DNA of 58,819 bases, taken from positions 1-58,819 of the forward strand of contig NZ_WKCB01000031.1 of NCBI RefSeq assembly GCF_021606685.1, in the 5' to 3' direction. The first letter of the stretch is position 1; each line of letters opens with the position of its first letter. Below the pieces are notes generated by a model. That model ran no database searches. It had not been told where the DNA came from and was given only the letters and a program-made list of their open reading frames with translations. The position numbers and the translations under genes were made by a program. Below are positions 9,901-17,300 of this stretch, in pieces. This stretch comes from Pseudomonas syringae (GTDB lineage Bacteria; Pseudomonadota; Gammaproteobacteria; Pseudomonadales; Pseudomonadaceae).

Positions 9901-12900
9901 TTATCAAGCAGGTATTCAAAGGCTCTCAAGGCGACACGTGGCTCGAAGGCCGACCAATCCAATTGCAGCCTACGCCATAGGCGCGAATGCCCAGCGAACA
10001 ACGTCTCGGGCAGTGCGTTGATCCGCGTCCCCTTGAGGTTGAGGAAGGCCAGGTGCTCAAGCTCAAACACACCGCTCGGCCAGGTCGCCAACGTCCCGGA
10101 TACCGACAGCGCGCGAAGGTTGCGCAAACCACTGACGTCCAATGTCAGCATCGCCCCGCGCAGCGACAACATCTGCAAATGCTCCAGGGTATTCAGGCGC
10201 TGTAACACGGCAGGCATGAACACCAACCCCTCACCGGTCAATATTACGTCGGTGACGCTTCGCAGTCCGCCAAGGCGTTCAATGACCGGGGCTAGCGTCG
10301 ATTGGTCGAGATTAAGGCTCAGGCGCTTCGCGCGGGGAAACTGCCGCAACAGCGCGGCGCCCGGCTCGCCGAGAATCATGTTTGCGTCCACCCGTAACAT
10401 CCGCACATCGGAAAAGTCAGCGACCAACGCTGGCAAGTCACCGACCCCTGTCAGGTCCACCGTGTAAAGCGCAGGTGCATCCGTAAATATTCTATTGCGC
10501 CAACAGTTGATCAGAGTCCTCGCCACACGCTCACGGGACTCTCGAAGCCCCGCTATGCCAGGCGGATAGACCTCCGCCCACTCATCCAGCGCCGCTTTCA
10601 GCACCTGGAACTCACGCTGACGTACGTTGAGGAAGTGCACAATCTGCTGCTCGGTATCGCCCTGCCCCAGCCGACTGAATATAAAGGTATCCGCCTCGGT
10701 GTCGGTAAGGTTCGGGTACACATCGCGCACTCGTGCGGTCAACGACCCGTGCGCCACCAACCCCTTGCCATCCCCCGAGAGCGCAAACCCCGGCCGTCCG
10801 TATACCCGAGACAGCGCAGGCCGTGATCGCGGCAGGCGCAGTTTCAAAAAATCCGCCATTTCAGTGCGATGGGTACTGGCGTAACGCGCCAACAAGCGCT
10901 GCAGCTCTTCGTGCTGATTAACCTGTGGCAGCCCCAGCCCGCTGCGGGCCGAATCGGGCAGTGCGTGCATGATCGATTCATACAAATTCCGGCCATGCAA
11001 AGGCACGCCATTGAGCGGCACTCCCTGCTCGTCGTAGGCCTGAAACCGTTCCCCGGCCCTGACCAGGTACTTGCGTTGCGGCGCAGTTTCACTGCCGATA
11101 CTGTCAAGCACCCGACCCTCGAAGCGCTCAGCGTGTAGCTCCAGGCGCAGATTCGTCGGCCAGCCCGGCAGACGCTCCAAGGTATGCAATGCCAGTCGAT
11201 CACTGTCAAAGGAGGCCAGGTTATCGCGATGCAGGCCCGCCATGGCCCGGTTCAAACGGCTTTGTTGCAGATAGGTACGTGCCAGGTCGTCCAGGCGTGC
11301 GGGTACCTCACCGCCCTCGCTGATGCGTGCCAATTCGCTGGGGCTGGCATTGCCCATCACTTCACGCACACCCTCGCTGGACAGACGTGGAAACCTGCGC
11401 CGCAACCACTCGCTGTGCTCTACCACCGCGTCGCTGGAACGCTGCAGGCTTTGATAGATTTGCGTGCTGCTCTTTTGCGCATGATCCGCCAGGCGCGCAT
11501 TGAAGATAGGCTCCCTCGCGACGTCCACACCCTGTGCCTGACGCCCAAGCAAATCGATGGTTTCCTGCTCGTCCAGGTCGGCCAGTACGCGCTGCGGGAG
11601 TTTGCCTTGCAACACCTCGCGGCGAGTGATCTTGATCGTGGCGCGCACATCCGCCGCCGACGTACGGGTGCCGTACTCTCGGGAGCTGCCCCACAGTTCC
11701 GGGCCATTGAACACCTCCAGGATGCGCCCGGCAGGCCAGCGAGGCATTTCGACAACCAGCGGCAAGGCGTATTCATAACGCCAATCCAACCCGGTGCCTC
11801 GCCGAATCTGCGCGATTACACTGCCCACTTCGTCATCGAGCCGAAATTGGCGCAGGGTCTCGGCGAGCAACGAGGGCACCGGCAGGCCATCCACATGCAT
11901 CTGGCGCAGCGCATCGTCACTGACCCCGCTTATCTCGCCAAGGGTGGTCAAGGTTTCGTCAGACAAGCCCTCGGTCTCATGGCCGATACGGCGTAACAGG
12001 GTCAGGCGATCCCACTCCAGAGGCCGCTCGTGGATTTCACGCCAGGCGCCGCCGCGATTCTCCTGCAGGATGGGCTGATACGCCCCATCGTTGGTGGGGT
12101 GTTTGATCCGCCATTTTTTTAGATGGGTATCAAAACCCTTTTCGTAAACACCGTCGCCGATACGCACGTAAATCTTGCCATTTACTTCATATTGACCACG
12201 GGCGTTGGGCTTGACCGAAGGCGGAATCACCACCTTGCTCCGATACGGCACAAGGTCGGGCTTCCAGAGCCGAGCCTCGCCGCTGGGCAGCTTGACCGGC
12301 ACCATCCCATCGACCCATTTGGACACCTGAATCAGCGGCGCCTTGCCTGCCATTACACCGGCCACGCCCAGGCCCGCCATAAAGGCGACATTCAGCGCTA
12401 CCGACTCCAAATGGCCCAAAGCCGCTTCCATATCTCCCTGTTGCCAGGATTCGATGCCGTGGTAGACCTCCATTCCCAACTGAACGGCGGTCACCGCCAT
12501 CATCAACTCGCCCACCCCCGGCACGACGAACGCTGCCACGTTGAGCGCATTCATGCCGATACTCAGCCAATAGTCGAGACGTTCCTTGGCGGCCTGGCGA
12601 TCAGCTTCGGCGGTGGGTACTGCCACCGCCAGCGCGTTGTCTTTCAGGCGCTGCACATGCAGATCGTAGAGGGCGCCGAACGGCTCGTCGGTGATGGGCG
12701 TGTCGCGCAGGTTCAGATCGATATTCTCGTCGTACACCCGCTCGCGCAGCCCTTGGTTGTTCCATTTGTAGGTGTACAACCTGGCTTCCAAACGCTGCAA
12801 AAAATCCGCCGCCTTGTTTTGCGGCAGCAGGCTGGCGAACAGCTTCTGATAGGACGGCGCGCGCAAATTGATCGCTAGGTCCTGGTTGAATTGCGCAATC

Positions 12901-13922
12901 GAGTCGTACTCCTTGAGCGGGTACAGCGGCGCCCCCGGAATCCACACTACGAAGCGCCCAACGGGCATTTTAGGGATCAACAAGTCGAGGACACCCGGGA
13001 TCGGATAGACCCAGTCGAACGCCGTACGTCCTTTGGGTTTGAAGCCCGGGCCAATCAGGACGACTTCGCCCAGAGGCATACCGAAAATCGATAAGCGGCT
13101 GTAGGCCAATGGCTTGCCTTCCAGCGTCGCGTACGGGGTGCCGGACAGCACGGCCAGCAGCGCCCGATAGAATGATTCAGTGATCTCATTCTTCATGCGG
13201 GCGGTGTGCACCCGCACTTCCAATAGGTCTTTTTGCGCGGCGATCATCTGTGAGCGCACCACTGCCGCACGGTCAGGTGCCTCGAACACCTGTTTCAAGT
13301 GTTCTTGATATTGCCGCCCCAGATCCAGCGTGCGGCACAACTGGGAGAAATCCTGGGGGGAAAGCGGCAGTTTTTCGGTATAGCGATAAGTCGCCGGCGA
13401 TCCCCCGACTACGTGGTCGAACTCTCCATACTCAGTGATCAGCGCATCGATAGGCGCCAAGGCGCTGGTTTCACCCAGCTGCGTCTGGGAAAAGTCCTCA
13501 TTACCTTCGAAGTTCAACAACGCCGCCTGGAGCAATGTGTGCCGTTCGGTCGCCATGCGGTAGCGCAGGTAGAACAGCGCATTTTTATTCACATCCAGGG
13601 TCTTCCCTAGGCGCTTTTTCAAGGCCTCGACCAGCAGCGGCTCGGTAAACGCGCTCACCCCTTTCAACGTTTCCAGGGTCTTGGCCAGAAGCTCCCGGGA
13701 GGTGCGACTTCGCGTCTGACTGGTGCTGAGGGCGCTTTGCAGTTGCGGGCTGGCGCTGGTCTGCCAGTGCGGTAGCGGCGCTGACGGGGAGTGGCCGGGA
13801 AACAACGCACGCTTGAGGCTTTGAATATCGGTGAGCGTACTGTGAGCAATCCACGCCGGGATGCTGGTTCTGATCTGTTTCGTATGCAGACCGTCGTCTG
13901 CGCGAGGGGGTATGCCTGACAT
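6957..13922 (-). CDS. Giant DUF6543 / leucine-rich-repeat protein with C-terminal NEL-type E3 ubiquitin ligase domain
   Basis: A 2321-residue protein. Residues about 1-640 match the DUF6543 ('dermonecrotic toxin') N-terminus of Pseudomonas LRR toxins. Two hydrophobic stretches near 453-480 and 505-525 could insert in a membrane. A helical middle region covers about 640-1100. Three modules follow, each opening with a tryptophan linker (NCWR at about 1137 and 1430, VWRG at about 1785) and continuing into leucine-rich repeats of the LxxLxLxxN.L..LP type. The last about 280 residues resemble the NEL domain of IpaH/SspH effectors, with CGD at Cys2125-Asp2127 as the likely CxD catalytic motif. NEL enzymes transfer ubiquitin to host proteins; activity here is inferred. 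There is no Sec signal. AGGAG precedes the start at good distance but lies within a hairpin. It is probably secreted or delivered by an unidentified route, with no secretion or immunity gene adjacent. Confidence 0.85.
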   Translation of the reverse strand: MSGIPPRADDGLHTKQIRTSIPAWIAHSTLTDIQSLKRALFPGHSPSAPLPHWQTSASPQLQSALSTSQTRSRTSRELLAKTLETLKGVSAFTEPLLVEALKKRLGKTLDVNKNALFYLRYRMATERHTLLQAALLNFEGNEDFSQTQLGETSALAPIDALITEYGEFDHVVGGSPATYRYTEKLPLSPQDFSQLCRTLDLGRQYQEHLKQVFEAPDRAAVVRSQMIAAQKDLLEVRVHTARMKNEITESFYRALLAVLSGTPYATLEGKPLAYSRLSIFGMPLGEVVLIGPGFKPKGRTAFDWVYPIPGVLDLLIPKMPVGRFVVWIPGAPLYPLKEYDSIAQFNQDLAINLRAPSYQKLFASLLPQNKAADFLQRLEARLYTYKWNNQGLRERVYDENIDLNLRDTPITDEPFGALYDLHVQRLKDNALAVAVPTAEADRQAAKERLDYWLSIGMNALNVAAFVVPGVGELMMAVTAVQLGMEVYHGIESWQQGDMEAALGHLESVALNVAFMAGLGVAGVMAGKAPLIQVSKWVDGMVPVKLPSGEARLWKPDLVPYRSKVVIPPSVKPNARGQYEVNGKIYVRIGDGVYEKGFDTHLKKWRIKHPTNDGAYQPILQENRGGAWREIHERPLEWDRLTLLRRIGHETEGLSDETLTTLGEISGVSDDALRQMHVDGLPVPSLLAETLRQFRLDDEVGSVIAQIRRGTGLDWRYEYALPLVVEMPRWPAGRILEVFNGPELWGSSREYGTRTSAADVRATIKITRREVLQGKLPQRVLADLDEQETIDLLGRQAQGVDVAREPIFNARLADHAQKSSTQIYQSLQRSSDAVVEHSEWLRRRFPRLSSEGVREVMGNASPSELARISEGGEVPARLDDLARTYLQQSRLNRAMAGLHRDNLASFDSDRLALHTLERLPGWPTNLRLELHAERFEGRVLDSIGSETAPQRKYLVRAGERFQAYDEQGVPLNGVPLHGRNLYESIMHALPDSARSGLGLPQVNQHEELQRLLARYASTHRTEMADFLKLRLPRSRPALSRVYGRPGFALSGDGKGLVAHGSLTARVRDVYPNLTDTEADTFIFSRLGQGDTEQQIVHFLNVRQREFQVLKAALDEWAEVYPPGIAGLRESRERVARTLINCWRNRIFTDAPALYTVDLTGVGDLPALVADFSDVRMLRVDANMILGEPGAALLRQFPRAKRLSLNLDQSTLAPVIERLGGLRSVTDVILTGEGLVFMPAVLQRLNTLEHLQMLSLRGAMLTLDVSGLRNLRALSVSGTLATWPSGVFELEHLAFLNLKGTRINALPETLFAGHSRLWRRLQLDWSAFEPRVALRAFEYLLDNPAHPVDVEQWVAGYGETVLNREVPEPGDFGRRVMSGFRRQGLSLRDRMTRIETLVEERRTLMQKLQEWQATPLQVGRESISAFTRERCATSLINCWRAGLEGRYLAPGEGLSVSQGIGELDLSTGALGVLPELPDGLFNHVRRLNLHGVNASPEGFDGFLRQFPEVRHLKLSSNNLTALPSSLADLRPTHLDLSFNHLTITAEIQETLGSLTTLEELNLQGNRVEQLQISKLVHLSTLRLSGTALKAWPEGALELPRLQLLDLSRSAVTTIPEAAWHGHDALLQGTNVRGCRLTPPTLQAVSAYGQRARLDQPLGIPMPLLAEGRTGGDPEFFPENVSDNPKILIVVPEQTGSVEALTPAAFLQRLDPTMSDTMAGGHIQILELEGLSTAQIEERLTEWSLHKERLINTLNDWIDVPAYREGTRWVSAWDRRRAAEKIVEVWRGHAYRRYLSSTLTNDKHLNLVGLCTGDLPTLPKQFDHVTELTLSEVRMTAQGSNDFLRGFPNLRELTLDNNGLTSLPQPLTELTAIIRISAAQNGLTDGAEVARQLRALPALKHVNLRWNNLDSFDVSGMDLLESLDLSHNALNQWPAAVLDAPHLRSLNLSLNRISEIPERALTPACSELMEGTELSDNPLTRLTFARLSVYLDETGEGLGYTQHDINVDLGESSEEFDASTTSEESDGENQDADVHPENLTPQQQKDQWFSGVDAHSEKHLVWDALKEAENNSYFFYNLAQLRHARDFKDDLAELTQRVWTVLDAADQDAGLRDRLFTHARASRTNATCGDGWMLLFSELETMVYEAKVLTSVAIGSAEEGRSLLKLARGMIRLDEVEAEARKAIALRPNTDPAEVRFAYRIKLAKRLELPRQPVDMLYEPVANVSDADIKRAYDRIIEEENTTAFLQKLATRDYWVSYLERTYPDDFSELSRQKEVEVTALEALYPELNDAYGEAYEKLHKKYQAESLQLLIRLSGQQRSSLGV

Positions 13923-13927
13923 CTAGT

Positions 13928-13955
13928 GACTCCTGGTGACGCGAGTTAAGGAGTC
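13928..13955 (-). promoter_or_regulatory. Predicted 5' UTR hairpin hiding the ribosome-binding site of the NEL gene
   Basis: Read on the minus strand, GACTCCT (13955-13949) can pair with AGGAGTC (13934-13928) across a 14-base loop. The 3' arm contains the AGGAG ribosome site, five bases before the ATG at 13922. This could limit translation until the stem melts or is bound. It is a structural prediction only. Confidence 0.4.
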
Positions 13956-14069
13956 TCAGTACATCCAGTACGCTGCCCTGCCAGGCAGTAGATAGCTATG
14001 GGGCCGCGTTTTAGCGCAAGTTGACTATCCTTTGTGGAGCATTGGGTTTATCCCCCCGTCGAGGGCCAC

Positions 14070-14285
14070 ATGAACGACTCCAGCAACAAGCCGCCAACCT
14101 TTTGGCAAATGCTGCACAGCGTGATGGCTGCCGCCTTCGGTGTGCAGAGCGGCAAAAACCGTGCGCGCGACTTTACCCACGGCAAGCCCAGCCACTTCAT
14201 CGTGCTGGGCATTGTGTTTACCGTAATCTTTGCCTTGACCCTGTTGGGTATCGTGCAGCTGGTGCTGCACCTGGCTGGGGTTTGA
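14070..14285 (+). CDS. Small DUF2970 membrane protein
   Basis: A 71-residue protein. A short polar N-terminus is followed by the WQMLHSVMAAAFGVQ motif with a basic stretch and then one long hydrophobic segment (residues about 45-68), the layout of DUF2970 proteins, whose role is unknown. The ATG at 14070 gives the family length; an upstream in-frame start at 14034 would add 12 unlikely residues. It lies alone on the plus strand between the two minus-strand giant genes and shares its upstream region with the NEL gene. It is probably a core gene flanked by two accessory insertions. Confidence 0.75.
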   Translation: MNDSSNKPPTFWQMLHSVMAAAFGVQSGKNRARDFTHGKPSHFIVLGIVFTVIFALTLLGIVQLVLHLAGV

Positions 14286-14310
14286 GCCAGCGCAAGATGA
14301 ATGCGCTGGC
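14286..14310 (+). terminator. Terminator-like hairpin after the DUF2970 gene
   Basis: GCCAGCGCA and TGCGCTGGC form a perfect 9-pair stem with a 7-base loop, starting at the DUF2970 stop codon. There is no T-run, so efficiency is uncertain. It also lies just downstream of the convergent giant gene. Confidence 0.5.
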
Positions 14311-14344
14311 GTCTGCCAAACGTGGGAGGTTGATTACTTGATCA

Positions 14345-17300
14345 TTAATCCGAAATTTCGTCAGAATTTCCTTCCTCTCCCGAGGCTCCAACTTCGTCCT
14401 CGTAATCGATGACCTCCTGCGTCACTTGTTCCAATGTGTAACCCAAATAGCTGCCGAGTTCTTCATGGGGTGGCACGTCGCCCGAGGCGACACGCAATTC
14501 ATCGCGAATTCTCCTAAGGAAGCCGATCTCGAGTGCGTTATCCACCACATTGATGCCTTTGACTAACGCCTCATGCTGCTCTTCAAACAGTTCATCGGGA
14601 AGTCTATCAAGCTGGTTACTTGCCAAATTCAAGGTCTTGAGCGTTCTACTTTCGAAAACGCCTTCAGGCCAGTCATAAATATAGTTGTAACTCAGATCCA
14701 CCGTTTCGAGCGCATCCAAGCCAGTGAGATCAAACCCGAATCCAAGTCGGTTTCGACTCAGGTCCAGCCATTTCAAGTGCTTGAAGCGACGCATCACGGC
14801 ATTCACAGAGTCGGAGTCCTCCAGGCCGGTGTCAGACAACTCCAGCCGCTCAAGCTGCTCCAGGGAGGACAGGGTCGAGGGCAAGACTTCCAGAGGGTTT
14901 TTGCTTAGCCTGAGTGTACGAACGTCGGTAACCGAACGCAGAAACGCCTCGCAAGCGGTAGAGGAAAGTTCCATACCGGTCATATCCAGCGTTGTAACGC
15001 CAGTCAGTGGCAACGACAGCTCAGGCAGCACGCCCAGTTTTAACCCACTCAGATTCAGCTCCTGCTCGAAACTGGGTGCAAATCTCCCCTGCGCCCACCG
15101 ATAGATAATGTGAAAGCCGGCTTTTCGGACATCAACGTTCTGACGGACTTGCGAATATCGATCCAACATCCAACCATTGAGTTCGCGTGTCAGCGTTTCG
15201 AACTGCTGATTCCAAACATTGATCAACTGGTGGATTTGCGACGAGGTAAAGCCCTTTTCATTCATGGCCTCGAGCCAACCTGAAAGCCCCGCTTCCGTGA
15301 GACCAGGCAACGTTCGCCGTAATCGCCCTTCCAGTGACAATGCCCCCTCACCTTCAAGGATTTCCGGAGGCGGCAAAGTCCACAGCGTTTTGCTGAGCCG
15401 TAGGCCCGCCCTCAGTGGCGGAAAAGTCGGTGAGACCTCTGCGGTCGCCAACCTTTCCAGAGCACCTTGCGGCAAGACATTTGCGCCTTCGACACGCTGG
15501 CGTGCCACCTGCAAGTCAGACAGCGCTTGCGGGTTCAACGGCGTGCCGCCCAAATGCGTATTGAGCACGAGTTCGTCGCGGGACAGGAATACCTCTGGCA
15601 GGGTGGAAAGCCGGCTCTCACGCAAATCCAGACACATCAGGTTCGGCAGATCCTCTACCCCGCTGGGCCATTCACTCAGCTCTGTCGCCCGGAGCATCAA
15701 GGCCCAGAGATTATTCATCCCGCGCACATCCACTCTCGTCAGCGGGTTCTTGTCAAGATTGAGTATCTCCAGCGCCGGCAAGTCATCCGACACCAGCGGG
15801 ACTTCGGCCAACTCACAGCGGCTCAAATCCAGGTTCGTGGTGGCGGGAAAAGCACGAATAAATTCACGTATACGTTCGGCCGGGAGGCGCAGATCGTTCA
15901 ACTTCAGTATTCGTACGCTGGACAATTTTTGCCCCGACAGTACTGGCAGTTCGCTCACCAGACCATCCGACATCGCAACAAGCATGTCACCGCCATGCAC
16001 GCCAAAGTGTTTCAGCACGGTTTTACGCCAGCAATTTTGCAGGCCTTGGCCCATCTGCTGCCTTGCCGCACGCTCCTCTATTTTGCCGGCACTCCACGCG
16101 TCAAGTTGCCCGCAGAGTTCGTCGTACTGTCTACTCAGCGAATCAATCTCCTCAATGGCTTTCCAGCTCTTGCTGCCCAGCATCTCGTACAAGAGCCTTA
16201 AATCCCCACGGTCCCACGGGCCAAAACGAGGCAAGACTCGTTGGCAATATTCACCTCCGATCGCCTCTCGAAGAAGTGCGCCGCCAGAGGTGTTCTTCAG
16301 GGACTCATACGCCGAGGTGAGGCCACCCTCGGTGAAATTGCTCCAATTGAGGTTCAAGCCCTGCAACAGTTGCTCGTGCGCCTTGGAGAGCTCAGTCGGC
16401 AAAGTTTTTATGGCGGTACTCTTTAAATCCAATCGTTCAAGATGCGGGAGTTCAAACAGTCCGGAAGGCCAGGTTTTCAAATGGGGTGCATCGATGGTTA
16501 ATACGCGCAGCTTGTCCATGTTGCTCAGGTCCAGATTGCCTTCATCTTCGAGCGGCCCCCGAATACTCAGATTCAACTCCTCGAGGTTGGCCAATGTCCG
16601 CAGCCGTGACGAAACGCCTCTAAGCGGGATTTCCAGTTGCAGCGTAAGCCGAGTCAGCTTCTGCATCCGGCTCAATTGATGGGGCGCACTGCGCAGCACA
16701 GCATTTGTCAGTGAAAGGTCTTGCACCTCAGGGAAACGCTCAAGCATCACGTTGATAGCGTTGGGGGTCACTCCAGCCCCTTGGACATCGAGTTCAAGCA
16801 CATGGGAGAAATCGGCCTCAAGGACGGGTAACGGCGCATCCAGGACTATCGACAATTTACGCAGGCCAGGATTTTCCTCGGCCAGCGGCGCATTTCGCCA
16901 GCACGTTTTTATCGCCCTTACCGTCGTGGCTCGCTGCTCGTCGCCGGCACTTGCCCACTGATCGAGTGTCCGCTCCAGCGCATCCCATTCACGGGACAGC
17001 GTTTGCAGGCGACTGAAAATTTGCGCATCGGTTTTCCCCGCCTGCACCTGCTTCAGGACAAACCCGTTGGCCTGTTGTATCGTCAGGTCGGGATAGAGGT
17101 CCAGCACACGGGGCGCCAGCGAGGGGTTCAAGCCGGAGGTACCTGCGGCACCTTCCCCGCTGAGAGGGTAGCCAAACGCTTTTTTCGTCACGCTCCTGTC
17201 GGCTGACAGCTCAGGGGCAGGCGTTAAAACAGGCTGGTGGGCGTCAGGGTCACTCGGGTGTTTGATCCGCGATTGCTTGCTCGATGCATCGTAAAAAATC

